Below are positions 33,092-42,859 of a DNA stretch of 64,000 nt, in pieces. The position numbers and the translations under genes were made by a program. Origin of the DNA: Pelagibacterium montanilacus (lineage in GTDB: Bacteria > Pseudomonadota > Alphaproteobacteria > Rhizobiales > Devosiaceae). Where the stretch lies: NCBI RefSeq assembly GCF_003992665.1, contig NZ_RZMX01000059.1, forward strand, positions 186,001 through 250,000. The letters are read 5' to 3'. Numbering within the stretch: position 1 is the first letter of the stretch; each line of letters opens with the position of its first letter. The notes below the pieces were generated by a model, which did not search any database, was not told where the DNA came from, and worked only from the letters and a program-made list of their open reading frames with translations.

Positions 33092-36000
33092 CTATCGGCT
33101 TACGCCCGGGAGCTTGACGCTATCGGTCCGCGCAAGCGTGCCCCAGCCGACGAGCGATCCCCTGATTGCGGACAGCGTGGCCTTGATGGCGACGAGGTAG
33201 AGCACCTGCCGGTAGTAGATGCGCTGGGGAATGACCAGCGCCAGAAGCCACCAGTTCTCCCGGCGCTCATGCGCGAACGCGACCACGGCGGACAGGAAGT
33301 CGAGCAGCATGAAGGCGCTGAAGAGAGCAAGCACGAACAGCGTGCGTTCCATGTCCAGCAGGGCCGAGTTCGTCGTGACCTTGAAGATGAGGTCGCCCAG
33401 GGTGAGGACGGCGACCAGGTCGGCGACCGGAGCCACGAGCGGGAACAGTATCTGGAAAATGAGGATGTTGGGCAGGGCGGCCAGCCCCACGCCTTTGGAA
33501 TCCCGGAGCTTCATGGCGCTGCGGTGCTTGAAGGCCACCTGCAGCATCCCGAACATCCACCGGAAGCGCTGCCGGAACAACTGTCCCGTCCGCTCCGGGG
33601 CCTCGGTCAGGGCGATCGCCCGCGGCTCGTAGGACACCCGGTATCCCGCGCGCAGCAGACGGATCGTGAGGTCCGCATCTTCGGCCAGGGTGTCGGTCGT
33701 GAACCCGCCCGCATCAAGGACCGCATCGCGCCGCCAGGCGCCGACCGCGCCGGGAACCACGGTGATCGCGTTCAGAATCTCGAAGGCCCTGCGGTCCAGA
33801 TTCTGCGCCGTTATGTATTCTACCGCCTGCCAGCGAGTGAGCAGATTGTTCCGGTTGCCCACCTTGGCATTGCCGGCCACCGCCGCCACGCGCGGGTCGC
33901 GGAAATGGGCGGCCAGACGCGCCACGGTATCGGGCAGGAAGACCGTGTCCGCATCGAGCGCCACCACCACGTCGCAGTCGAGTTTCTCGAAGCCGAAATT
34001 GAGCGCTGCTGCCTTGCCGCCATTGGGTTTTCTGAACACCGAAACCATCGGATGATCGGCAAATTGCCGGGCGCAGATCTCGTAGGTGTTGTCGCGGGAG
34101 CCATCGTCGACCACCACGATGGTCATATTGGCGTAGTTGGATTCCAGCAGCGAATGAATCGTCTTGAGAATGACTTTTTCTTCGTTATAGGCCGGCACCA
34201 CGACCCCGACCTTGAGATCGCGTTGGGAGGCGGGCAGAAAGCTGCGCGGGCGCCGCAGGCACGAGAGAACGATCAGCAGGAGCGCTCGGCTCACCCCGAG
34301 CACGATGGCCGCGAGGAACAGTGCGCCAAGCACCTGCTCGCCGACCCTCAGGGTCGAAAATCCCGCGACCTGCAGCGAGGAACCGACCGACGACTGGATC
34401 GGAGCTTCGGGCATGACCTGCTCGGGTGAAAGGCCCACCAGCGCGGAGGCCGGAACCAGCTCGTAGCCTTCCGAGAGCATCGTCTCGATGATCGTCGGCA
34501 GCGCCTCGACCGTCTGGCTGCGATCTCCGCCGCCGTCATGGAGAAGCACCACATTGCCCAGCCCGGAGCGCACCCCGCGCAGCACGGCCGAAGAGATCCG
34601 CTGGGCGTTGGGGGCCCACCAGTCCAAGGGATCGATGTTCATGTTGACGGTGAGGTAACCCAGCTCGGCGACCGTCGCGAGCGGTGCGACCTCCGAGGGG
34701 GTGCGTGGATTGGCGTCAGCCGCATAGGGCGCTCGAAAGAGCGCCATGTTCCGTGAGGTGATCGATTCAAAGACCCTCTGGGTGGCGTTGAGGTCCAGCC
34801 GCAGCATGTCCCGGCTGACATTGGCCACGTTGACATGGGAGAAGGTGTGATTGCCGATCTCGTGACCCTCGGCCACGATCCGCTCGACCAGTTCGGGGTG
34901 CCGCATCATCGCACTGCCGAGCGCGAAAAAGGAGGCCTTCACGTCGTATTTGGCGAGGATGTCGAGGATCTGCGGGGTATGGACCGGGTGTGGCCCGTCG
35001 TCGAAGGTCAGGACGACGCGCCGTTGGTCCCCGCCGCCCCAATGGTCGATCTCGTAGGCCTGGGGGTAGGTGGTCATGGCGACATCGGTGATGCGTCCGC
35101 TTTCGGGCGCGGTGGTGATTTCGCGCTGGCCCGGTTGCGGTTCGTGGACGAGCCGGGTGATCTCGCCCTGTCCCACGCGGGTGATCTGGTAGCTGTAGTC
35201 GATTGGCTCTAGCGTTTCGGGCAGCACGGACATGGGCGCGGACAGCAGGTTCCACACCGCAGGGTCCTCGGTGCCGAGCCGGTTGACCGCAAGGCCCGCG
35301 AGTTCGGAATCCCGCACCACCTGCAATTGGTTGTATGCGGTCGTCGCGTCCAGCATCCAGACCGTCTCGACGCGTCCGGCGTCCGTTGTGATCGAGAAGG
35401 TGGGAGTGCCCGAGGCCGCGTCCCAGACCACGTCCGCATCGTTCTGCCCGGCCCGCTTGAAGGCGTCGAGAACCGACAGTCTGCGGGCCGGCGCATCGTC
35501 CTGCCATAGAACTGCGGAGTTGGAAAAGCTGTAGATCAGTTTCTCGGGCGCCACCGCGTCCGTCCATTCGCTCCAGCGCTGCTCGAACCAGGGCTGGGGC
35601 GCGAGAGGCCCTGCCGATTGACCGAGCCGCGCCAGGTCGATGCCGGTCACGATGATGGAATCCACCCGTTCGGATACCTGTTCGGGTGCAAGGATGCCCC
35701 CAGAGAAGGGCAGGACATGATGGACCGAAAAGCCTGACTCTCCAAAGAGCTGCGAGAGGGTCTCAAGAAAGGCGTAGTGATCCTCTTCCAGCGTCTCGGT
35801 CAGGCCGCCGAAATCGATCGTGATCCCGCGAAAGCCATTGCCGGTCACGTAGTCGAGAAGGTTGCGCGCCAGCATGTCGCGGGCGGACGCGGAGGTGAGC
35901 AGATTGGCCAGCCGCTGGTTCTGGCTTTCCCCGTCCTGCATATCCGACAGGACCGGGGCGATCTCCATCCCGGCCTGTTCTCGATCGATGAGGGACAGCA

Positions 36001-37003
36001 CTTCGTCGGTCTGGAGCGGGTCGTTGAAACCCAGCCGCCCGCTCTCGTCGGCGATATGGACCCAAAGGGGCAGAAGGACATCGATCTTCTGGATGTTCTC
36101 GTGCAGCGAGGACATCGCTTCCCCGCTCCAGTTCACATGGAAAGCATAGGTGGGAAGCGTTTCCGGAGCCGCGGGCGCTTCCTGCGCATGCGCGGAAGAA
36201 ACCAGCAACCCGCCCAGATGGCCGATAAGCGCAGTCAGGTGGTCGGCAAGGCCGGCTTCCACTGCGCCCGACATCTGGCCCGGGACGGATGTGGCGCCGA
36301 GCGTCTGCCAGCTATCGGTCTCGGTCGTCAGGATCTGGATGCTCGGGGCGCCGGTCAGGGTCTCTATCCGCGTCTGGCCGCGGGCGCGTCCGTTGAGCAC
36401 ATGGATGCCGCCAACATAGTCATGCGCCGCGGTCATGGCCGGGGCTTGGGGCTGGACGGGCAGGTCCGGGCGGGGGCGGGGAAGCGGTGGTGCCGTGGTG
36501 ATCGATGTGGCCGTCCGCGCGACCGGATCGGGGTACCCAGAGCTTGGAGAGGGGGCCGACGCCACCGTCTGCGGCTCGGGCATGGCCCGCAGCGCCGCGT
36601 GTTGTTCGGGGGTGAGAGGTTGCGTCTGGGGGCGTGCAACGGGCCCAGCTTCGGCGATTTCGATCGGCGCGCTTTCGGCGGCGTCCTCGGGCCCTGGAAC
36701 CGACACGGGAAGGGGAGCGGTCTGGGCGATCTGGAAGCCATCGTCCTGAAGCGGGGTGACCAGGATCACTTCGTCTGGCTGGGCGAGGGTGACCGCCTTC
36801 ATGTTCGGCGCCTGCACGATGCCTATGCCCAGAGTGGTGCCCATGAGAGCAAGGCTCGTCAGGGCCAGAAAGGAAAGTCCGATGAAACTGAACCAGCGCC
36901 GGCGCGTGGGATCGAAGAAAACCGGGGCATCGTTATGGGCGGCCACAGCTTCGCTGGCGCGAGTCTGGTCCGGTTTCTCCTCTCTGGTCGTGCTCGGTGG
37001 CAT
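33092..37003 (-). CDS. Trimodular membrane protein: GH18-like domain, CE4 polysaccharide deacetylase, processive GT2 glycosyltransferase
   Basis: 1303 residues. A cytoplasmic basic N-terminus and one span (about 37-63) lead to a Pro-rich linker and a GH18-like domain (about 284-590). There the GxxGIxIDFE motif reads GITIDFG (393-399), so Gly replaces the catalytic Glu. A NodB/CE4 domain follows (about 660-850) with TFDDG 666-670, HTFSH 719-723, RAPY 757-760 and HDGGGDR 822-828. After a span (about 888-915) comes a cytoplasmic GT2 domain with DDG 966-968, DAD 1017-1019, EDAD 1108-1111 and QRFRW 1145-1149, then several spans. The layout resembles PgaB plus PgaC in one chain, suggesting synthesis and deacetylation of an exported beta-linked amino-sugar polymer. 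Confidence 0.88.
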   Translation of the reverse strand: MPPSTTREEKPDQTRASEAVAAHNDAPVFFDPTRRRWFSFIGLSFLALTSLALMGTTLGIGIVQAPNMKAVTLAQPDEVILVTPLQDDGFQIAQTAPLPVSVPGPEDAAESAPIEIAEAGPVARPQTQPLTPEQHAALRAMPEPQTVASAPSPSSGYPDPVARTATSITTAPPLPRPRPDLPVQPQAPAMTAAHDYVGGIHVLNGRARGQTRIETLTGAPSIQILTTETDSWQTLGATSVPGQMSGAVEAGLADHLTALIGHLGGLLVSSAHAQEAPAAPETLPTYAFHVNWSGEAMSSLHENIQKIDVLLPLWVHIADESGRLGFNDPLQTDEVLSLIDREQAGMEIAPVLSDMQDGESQNQRLANLLTSASARDMLARNLLDYVTGNGFRGITIDFGGLTETLEEDHYAFLETLSQLFGESGFSVHHVLPFSGGILAPEQVSERVDSIIVTGIDLARLGQSAGPLAPQPWFEQRWSEWTDAVAPEKLIYSFSNSAVLWQDDAPARRLSVLDAFKRAGQNDADVVWDAASGTPTFSITTDAGRVETVWMLDATTAYNQLQVVRDSELAGLAVNRLGTEDPAVWNLLSAPMSVLPETLEPIDYSYQITRVGQGEITRLVHEPQPGQREITTAPESGRITDVAMTTYPQAYEIDHWGGGDQRRVVLTFDDGPHPVHTPQILDILAKYDVKASFFALGSAMMRHPELVERIVAEGHEIGNHTFSHVNVANVSRDMLRLDLNATQRVFESITSRNMALFRAPYAADANPRTPSEVAPLATVAELGYLTVNMNIDPLDWWAPNAQRISSAVLRGVRSGLGNVVLLHDGGGDRSQTVEALPTIIETMLSEGYELVPASALVGLSPEQVMPEAPIQSSVGSSLQVAGFSTLRVGEQVLGALFLAAIVLGVSRALLLIVLSCLRRPRSFLPASQRDLKVGVVVPAYNEEKVILKTIHSLLESNYANMTIVVVDDGSRDNTYEICARQFADHPMVSVFRKPNGGKAAALNFGFEKLDCDVVVALDADTVFLPDTVARLAAHFRDPRVAAVAGNAKVGNRNNLLTRWQAVEYITAQNLDRRAFEILNAITVVPGAVGAWRRDAVLDAGGFTTDTLAEDADLTIRLLRAGYRVSYEPRAIALTEAPERTGQLFRQRFRWMFGMLQVAFKHRSAMKLRDSKGVGLAALPNILIFQILFPLVAPVADLVAVLTLGDLIFKVTTNSALLDMERTLFVLALFSAFMLLDFLSAVVAFAHERRENWWLLALVIPQRIYYRQVLYLVAIKATLSAIRGSLVGWGTLARTDSVKLPGVSR

Positions 37004-37025
37004 GCCGCGTCACCCGTTGCGCTGA

Positions 37026-37040
37026 TTAACAGGGCGTTAA
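37026..37040 (-). promoter_or_regulatory. CtrA-type box upstream of the trimodular glycan synthase gene
   Basis: TTAA-CAGGGCG-TTAA is a perfect TTAA-N7-TTAA, 23 nt before the minus-strand ATG at 37003. A second near-match TTAA-N7-TTGA lies at 37069-37083. Confidence 0.55.
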
Positions 37041-37244
37041 TAGGTCGGAGTAACGCGCGACAACAAGGTTAACAGGGTATTGACGGCTTGCAATCAACTC
37101 CGGTGGTAAATGGTTAAGGTAAACGGCCATTCACCGGGGCGCCTGTGCAAGCCGGTCTCACCATTCACCGTGCCCTCCTGTCCGCAGCCGATTTCCGATT
37201 CTGCGAGAGGTGAATTGACTCTTGGAGCCAGCTACGCTTCTTTA

Positions 37245-37259
37245 GAACAAAATAGGAAC
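37245..37259 (+). promoter_or_regulatory. LexA (SOS) box of the imuA-imuB-dnaE2 operon
   Basis: GAAC-AAAATAG-GAAC is the reverse complement of the alphaproteobacterial LexA motif GTTC-N7-GTTC. It is 18 nt upstream of the imuA start, where repressor would block transcription. Confidence 0.85.
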
Positions 37260-37276
37260 ATTTGGTGTGCAGACCC

Positions 37277-38062
37277 ATGGCGCTCACTCAAGTCGAGAGG
37301 TTGCGCACGATGCTTTCCGGGCTGGAAGGCTCATGCGCGCCCGTCATCAACGGACCCTCGGGGTCCACCACCGAGCTCGGCTCGGTTCTCGCAGCCGTGC
37401 GCACCCAAAGGGGTGTGCAGGAGGTTTTCGCGCGCTCGGTGCGCGACCTTCCCGCAGCGCTCGGCTTTGCGCTTTTCCTGCCCGGGCCTTCGGGGAAGCG
37501 GGCGAAAAGCTGCATCTGGATCCGGTGCCGGGGCTCGGGGCGTGAAGCGGGCGCCCTTTACGGACAGGGGCTTTTCGCAGCGGGGCTGGAGCCTTCGCGC
37601 ATCTTTCTGGTCACGGTGCGCGACCTCAAATCCGCGCTCAAGGCGGCCGAGGAGGGCGCGGGAACACGGAGCATTTCCGCGGTCGTGCTCGAAACCATGG
37701 GGGAGGCAAAAGAGCTCGATCTCAAGGCCTCCCGCAGGCTTTCTCTGGCCGCAAGGCGGCAGAACACGCCGGTGATCGTGGTCAGGACCGGAGAAAGCCC
37801 TTCTGCGAGTGCGGCGATGGCCCGGTGGGGCATCCGTGCCGTGCCCTCGCGCTCTCCGGGCCTGGGGCTGCCCGGTTCGCCTGCAGTGGAAGTCGAATTG
37901 CTCAAATACCGCTTCGGCGTGGCCGGGCGGCGCTGGCGTGTGGAATGGGATCATGAAGAACAAGCGTTCCTCGAGCAGGCGCTATCTGGCCCTGTGGTTC
38001 CCCTGTCTTTCGACCGACCGTTTGGCCGGCCTGCGTATCAGGGAAGGGCAAAAGCCGGATGA
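37277..38062 (+). CDS. imuA: ImuA, SOS mutagenesis accessory protein
   Basis: 261 residues from the ATG at 37277 (a TTG at 37262 would add five). The protein is a RecA-like fold without a clear Walker A: beta strands such as GFALFLPG, IFLVTVRD, ISAVVLETMG and TPVIVVRTGES, and the C-terminal WRVEWDHE typical of ImuA. With ImuB and DnaE2 it forms the damage-inducible mutasome that copies past DNA lesions. Its identity is strongly supported by the downstream genes and the LexA box. The 3' end overlaps imuB by 110 nt, in a different frame. Confidence 0.87.
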   Translation: MALTQVERLRTMLSGLEGSCAPVINGPSGSTTELGSVLAAVRTQRGVQEVFARSVRDLPAALGFALFLPGPSGKRAKSCIWIRCRGSGREAGALYGQGLFAAGLEPSRIFLVTVRDLKSALKAAEEGAGTRSISAVVLETMGEAKELDLKASRRLSLAARRQNTPVIVVRTGESPSASAAMARWGIRAVPSRSPGLGLPGSPAVEVELLKYRFGVAGRRWRVEWDHEEQAFLEQALSGPVVPLSFDRPFGRPAYQGRAKAG

Positions 38063-39512
38063 TCGCCCGCTCGTCACCGTCGCGCGGACCAGGGGTGCAT
38101 TGCGCCTTGCCGGGGCCTGTCCGCGGGCCCGCAGGCTGGGGCTGTTGCCCGGGTTGGCCTTCGCCGACGCCCGTGCGCGCGTTCCCGATCTCGACGTGGT
38201 CGAGGACGACCCGGAAGCCGATGGTGCGCTCATGGACAAGCTGACCGAGTGGTGCGACCGCTATACTCCTGTCCTGGCGCCCGATCCGGACCATGGGCTG
38301 ATCCTTGAAATATCGGGCAGCACCCATCTGTTCGGGGGCGAGAAGGCCCTGATGGCCGATCTTGCCCGACGCATGAAAGCGGCGGGGCTGCGGGTGCGCA
38401 CAGCGCTTGCCGGTACGCCGCAGGCGGCACGGGCACTGTGTCGGTTCGGGCCGGGCGGCATCGTGCCGCCGGGAGAGGAGCGCGAGCTTCTGGCAGGGCT
38501 GCCGGTGTCGGCCCTCGAGATGGATCGGGACACCACCCAGGCCATGGGCCGGGCCGGGCTCGCGACCCTTGCCGATCTGGCAGAGCGGCCGCGCAAACCC
38601 CTTGCCGCGCGGTTCTCGAGCGCGCTGACATGGAAGCTGGCCCAGGTACTTGGGGAGGTGGATCAGCCCATCATCCCGCTCAGGCCTGCGCCCGACTTCG
38701 TCGTCGAGATGCGGTTTGCCGATCCGCTGGGGCTCAAGGACGACATCGATGCGGCTTTGGGGACGCTGTGCGCCGAGCTTTGCCGCAAGCTCGAGCACCA
38801 AGGGCAGGGCGGCCGACACTTCGAGGTCAGCTTCTTCCGGGCCGACGGGGCGGTAAGGCGGCTCGAGGTGATCTCGGGCCAGCCCTTGCGGGTGCCTGGC
38901 ACCCTCGCGCGGCTGATCGATATGCGCCTTGGCGCACTTGCCGACCCGCTCGATCCCGGTTTCGGGTTCGACATGATCCGGCTCTCGGCCCTTTCACGGG
39001 ACGGGGCGCCTCCGGCCCAGGAACGGCTCGACGGGGAGGGAAGCGCCGAGCAGGATGTTCAGGATCTTCTCGACCGGCTGTGCGCCCGGTTCGGGGCCGA
39101 TGCGGTGCGCAGCTTCGTCTTTACCGGCAGCCATCTTCCCGAGCGTGCCGCAAAAACCACCTCGACCATCGAGGCCCCGGGACGCGAAAAGGGCAAGGAC
39201 AGCCCGACCGCGAAAGTCGGCCTGCGCCCGCTCCTGCTGCTTACGCCGCCCGAACCCATAGAGGTGATCGCCGAGATCCCCCACGGCCCGCCCCGGCGGT
39301 TCCGCTGGCGCAAGGTGCTCTATGACGTGGCGCTGGTCGAAGGCCCTGAGCGCATAGCGCCCGAATGGTGGCGCGAGACCCGGGACAGGCTGAGCCGGGA
39401 CTATTTTCGGGTCGAGGACCAAAAGGGCTATCGCTTCTGGCTGTTCCGGTACGGGATTTATGACCGGGAACCCCAGAGCGGGCGCTGGTTCATGCATGGG
39501 CTCTTTCCATGA
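37953..39512 (+). CDS. imuB: ImuB, catalytically inactive Y-family polymerase-like mutasome subunit
   Basis: 519 residues from the ATG at 37953, with GGAATGGGA upstream; the open frame to 37809 lies inside imuA and is rejected. Y-family palm, finger and little-finger segments are visible (RYLALWFPCLSTDRLAGL, then CDRYTPVLAPDPDHGLILEISG, then HLFGGEKALMADLA). The first catalytic acidic residue (the DMDxFF motif of active Y-family enzymes) is replaced by ALWFPCL, as usual in ImuB, which serves as a hub that binds the clamp, ImuA and DnaE2. It overlaps imuA upstream and dnaE2 by ATGA downstream. Confidence 0.9.
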   Translation: MKNKRSSSRRYLALWFPCLSTDRLAGLRIREGQKPDDRPLVTVARTRGALRLAGACPRARRLGLLPGLAFADARARVPDLDVVEDDPEADGALMDKLTEWCDRYTPVLAPDPDHGLILEISGSTHLFGGEKALMADLARRMKAAGLRVRTALAGTPQAARALCRFGPGGIVPPGEERELLAGLPVSALEMDRDTTQAMGRAGLATLADLAERPRKPLAARFSSALTWKLAQVLGEVDQPIIPLRPAPDFVVEMRFADPLGLKDDIDAALGTLCAELCRKLEHQGQGGRHFEVSFFRADGAVRRLEVISGQPLRVPGTLARLIDMRLGALADPLDPGFGFDMIRLSALSRDGAPPAQERLDGEGSAEQDVQDLLDRLCARFGADAVRSFVFTGSHLPERAAKTTSTIEAPGREKGKDSPTAKVGLRPLLLLTPPEPIEVIAEIPHGPPRRFRWRKVLYDVALVEGPERIAPEWWRETRDRLSRDYFRVEDQKGYRFWLFRYGIYDREPQSGRWFMHGLFP

Positions 39513-42500
39513 GCGGGTTTTCAGAGCCGGTGGCGGCCACCAATTTCTCCTTTCTGCGCGGCGCCTCCCATCCCGAGGATATGGTGTTGTCCGCGATCCT
39601 GCTCGGGCTCGAGGGGATCGGGATCGCCGACGTCAATTCGGTGGCGGGGGTGGTCAGGGCCCATGGGGCCCTCGAGGATCTGCGCGAGGGCATAATGCCG
39701 GTCGAAAAGCTCCGCCAGGGCTCGGGTCCGGGGGAATATGTGCTCGTCGAGCGCTACGACGGGAGCGCGCTTCCGGTCTCGACCGCGGAAATCGCGGCCC
39801 GGGCCAGGGCCTTCAGGCTGGCGGTGGGCGCGCGGCTGGTCTTTGCGGACGGCACGCCCGATATCGTGGCCTATCCACAGGACCTGGCGGGCTGGGGGCG
39901 GCTCTGCCGCCTGCTGACCAAGGGCAAGCTCAAGGCGGGCAAGGGCAGGTGCACCCTGGAGTTTGCCGATCTGCTGTTCTCGTGCGCGGGGCTGTCGCTG
40001 ATCGTGATGCCGCCCGAGGATATCGGATCGCTCGACCCCATCATGGGCCGGCTCAGGAGCGGGACGGGCGGGGCGGTCTGGCTGGGCGCGAGGATGGGGC
40101 TGAGGGGCACGGACCGTCGGCGGCTGGCGCTGCTCCACCAGATGGGCCTTGCGACCGGGGTGCCGCTGATCGCCACCAATGACGTGCTCTATCACGCGGC
40201 CGGGCAGAGCGACCTCCAGGACATTCTCACCTGCATCCGCGAGGGCGTGACCATCGGCAATGCGGGGCCGCTGCTCGAGGCCAATGCCGAGCGGCACCTG
40301 AAATCGGCCCGGGAAATGGAGCACCTTCTGGCCGACCTGCCCGAAACCATCGCGGAGACCGGCCGGTTCTTCGACCAGATCGATTTCTCCCTCTCCCAGT
40401 TGCGCTACCAATATCCCGAAGAGCCCATCCCGCCGGGCCTTTCGCCCCAGTCCTGGCTCGAGGAGCTGACCTGGCGCCGGGCCGAAATGCGCTACCCGGA
40501 CGGGGTGCCCGACAAGGTCCGCGGGTTGATCCAAGCCGAGCTCAGGCTGATCGCCGAGCTCGATTACGCCTGCTATTTCCTCACCATCTTCGACATCGTG
40601 CGGGTTGCAGAAGACAAGGGAATCCTTTGCCAGGGCAGGGGATCGGCGGCCAATTCGGCGGTCTGCTATGCGCTGGGGATCACCGCGGTGAACCCGGCGG
40701 AAAGCGAATTGCTGTTCGAGCGGTTCCTGTCCAAGGAACGCCGGGAGCCGCCCGATATCGACGTGGATTTCGAGCACGAGCGCCGCGAGGAGGTCATCCA
40801 GCACATCTACGAGGTCTATGGCCGGCATCGGGCCGGAATCGCGGCGACCGTGATCACCTACCGGCCCAAAAGCGCCATTCGCGAAGTGGGCAAGGCGTTG
40901 GGGCTTTCAGAAGACATCACCTCGCGCATCGCCTCGACCGTGTGGGGGAGCTGGAGCCGGAAAGAGCCGCTGGCCGGGCATCTGCGCCAGGCCGGCATCG
41001 ATCCGGACAACCCCCGCATCACCCAGGCCATGGAATTTGCAGCTCGGCTGATCGGCTTTCCGCGCCACCTCTCCCAGCATGTGGGCGGGTTCGTGCTCAC
41101 CCAGGGGCGGCTGGACGAATACGTGCCCATTTCCCCCGCCGCCATGGCCGACCGCACCTTCATCGAATGGGACAAGGACGACATCGACCGGCTGGGGATG
41201 ATGAAGGTCGATATCCTGGCGCTCGGCATGCTCACCTGCATCCGCAAGGGCTTCGAACTGCTCTACGCCCATTATGGAAAAGCCCATGATCTGGCGAGCA
41301 TCGGGCGGGACGATCCGGCGGTTTACGCCATGCTCCGGAAAGGCGATTCCATCGGGGTCTTCCAGGTGGAAAGCCGGGCCCAGATCAACATGCTGCCCCG
41401 GCTCAAGCCAAAAGAGTACTACGACCTCGTCATCCAGGTCGCCATTGTCCGGCCCGGTCCGATCCAGGGGGACATGGTCCATCCCTATCTGCGCCGTCGC
41501 AATGGCGAGGAAACCGTCGATCTGCCTTCGCCCGCGCCGCCCCATGACCCGGACGAACTGAGAAAGGTGCTGCTGCGCACCCTCGGGGTGCCGCTTTTTC
41601 AGGAGCAGGCCATGAAGATCGCCATGGTCGCCGCCGAGTTCACCGCCGGGGAGGCCAACCAGTTGCGCAAGGCCATGGCAACCTTCCGGCGCAACGGGAC
41701 CATGGGCCGGTTCGAGGCCCTGATGGTCGAGCGCATGGTGGCGCGCGGCTACAGGCGCGATTTCGCCCAGCGGTGCTTCGACCAGATCAAGGGGTTCGGC
41801 GATTACGGGTTTCCCGAAAGCCACGCGGCGAGCTTTGCCAAGCTCGTCTATGCCTCCGCCTGGCTCAAATGCCACCACCCCGACGTCTTTGCCTGCGCCC
41901 TGCTCAATTCCCAGCCGATGGGATTTTATGCCCCCGCCCAGATCGTTCGCGATGCCCGCGAACACGATGTGAGAGTTCTGCCCGTCGACATCAATTCGAG
42001 CGCACAGGATAATGTGCTCGAGCCGGGCGGGGACAAATATCGCGATCTGAGGCTGGGATTTCGCCAGATCGACGGGTTCAAGAAAGAATGGGCCAGCCGG
42101 ATCGTGGCCAGAAGAACCAGGGTTTACAGCAGTCTCGAGGATTTCTGGCAGCGCACGGGCCTGCCGCGCCGCGCCATGGCGCTGCTGGCCGATGCGGACG
42201 CGTTCGGGTCCGTGGGGCTGGACCGCAGGGCCGCGGCCTGGGCGGCACGGCGCCTGCCCGAGGACGAGCCCTTGCCGCTGTTTGCCGCAGCCCAAGCCCC
42301 TGAATTCGTGGAAGAAGCGGACATGAACCTGCCCGAGATGCCGCTGGCCGAGCAGGTGATCGCCGATTACCAGACAACGCGGCTCTCGCTCAAGGCGCAC
42401 CCCATGGCCTTCCTGCGCGAAACCTTTGCCAGCGAAGGGGTGGCCACCTGCGCCGGACTGGCGGAAAAGCCTGACGGATCAAGGGTGAAGGTGGCGGGCG

Positions 42501-42859
42501 TGGTGCTGATCCGGCAGCGACCGGGCAATGGCAAGGCGATCTTCATCACCCTCGAGGACGAAACCGGGGTGGCCAATGCGCTGTTGTGGGCCAACAGGTT
42601 CGAGCGCTACCGCCGGGCGGTGATGGCGGCGCGGCTGGCGCTGATCGAGGGAGTGATCCAGAAAAGCCCCGAGGGGGTGATTCACGTCATGGCCTCAGGG
42701 GTTTACGACCTGTCGGACCGGATCGAAAGCCTGGCGATGTCCCACAAGGCGGCCTTCGAACCGGCGCGCGCCGACGAGGTCAAGCGGCCCATACGGTCGC
42801 GCAGCGAGCACCACCCGCGCAATGCCCGCATCGTGCCGCGATCACGCGATTTTCATTAA
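39509..42859 (+). CDS. dnaE2: DnaE2 (ImuC), error-prone DNA polymerase III alpha-type subunit
   Basis: 1116 residues, typical for DnaE2 and shorter than replicative DnaE. An N-terminal PHP domain (NFSFLRGASHPEDMV, GIGIADVNSVAGVVRAH) precedes the polymerase core, where the metal-binding aspartates are in PPDIDVDFEHERRE (D416 and D418). LCQGRGSAANSAVCYALGIT and KGFGDYGFPESHAASFA are family hallmarks, and an OB-fold sits near the end (VAGVVLIRQRPGNGKAIFI). It carries out mutagenic translesion synthesis as the catalytic member of the ImuA-ImuB-DnaE2 system, and is co-transcribed with both under LexA control. Confidence 0.96.
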   Translation: MSGFSEPVAATNFSFLRGASHPEDMVLSAILLGLEGIGIADVNSVAGVVRAHGALEDLREGIMPVEKLRQGSGPGEYVLVERYDGSALPVSTAEIAARARAFRLAVGARLVFADGTPDIVAYPQDLAGWGRLCRLLTKGKLKAGKGRCTLEFADLLFSCAGLSLIVMPPEDIGSLDPIMGRLRSGTGGAVWLGARMGLRGTDRRRLALLHQMGLATGVPLIATNDVLYHAAGQSDLQDILTCIREGVTIGNAGPLLEANAERHLKSAREMEHLLADLPETIAETGRFFDQIDFSLSQLRYQYPEEPIPPGLSPQSWLEELTWRRAEMRYPDGVPDKVRGLIQAELRLIAELDYACYFLTIFDIVRVAEDKGILCQGRGSAANSAVCYALGITAVNPAESELLFERFLSKERREPPDIDVDFEHERREEVIQHIYEVYGRHRAGIAATVITYRPKSAIREVGKALGLSEDITSRIASTVWGSWSRKEPLAGHLRQAGIDPDNPRITQAMEFAARLIGFPRHLSQHVGGFVLTQGRLDEYVPISPAAMADRTFIEWDKDDIDRLGMMKVDILALGMLTCIRKGFELLYAHYGKAHDLASIGRDDPAVYAMLRKGDSIGVFQVESRAQINMLPRLKPKEYYDLVIQVAIVRPGPIQGDMVHPYLRRRNGEETVDLPSPAPPHDPDELRKVLLRTLGVPLFQEQAMKIAMVAAEFTAGEANQLRKAMATFRRNGTMGRFEALMVERMVARGYRRDFAQRCFDQIKGFGDYGFPESHAASFAKLVYASAWLKCHHPDVFACALLNSQPMGFYAPAQIVRDAREHDVRVLPVDINSSAQDNVLEPGGDKYRDLRLGFRQIDGFKKEWASRIVARRTRVYSSLEDFWQRTGLPRRAMALLADADAFGSVGLDRRAAAWAARRLPEDEPLPLFAAAQAPEFVEEADMNLPEMPLAEQVIADYQTTRLSLKAHPMAFLRETFASEGVATCAGLAEKPDGSRVKVAGVVLIRQRPGNGKAIFITLEDETGVANALLWANRFERYRRAVMAARLALIEGVIQKSPEGVIHVMASGVYDLSDRIESLAMSHKAAFEPARADEVKRPIRSRSEHHPRNARIVPRSRDFH

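Noticed and set aside
37809-37952. Upstream extension of imuB
   Set aside because: It overlaps imuA, has no conserved sequence and no ribosome-binding site. The ATG at 37953 begins the conserved region.
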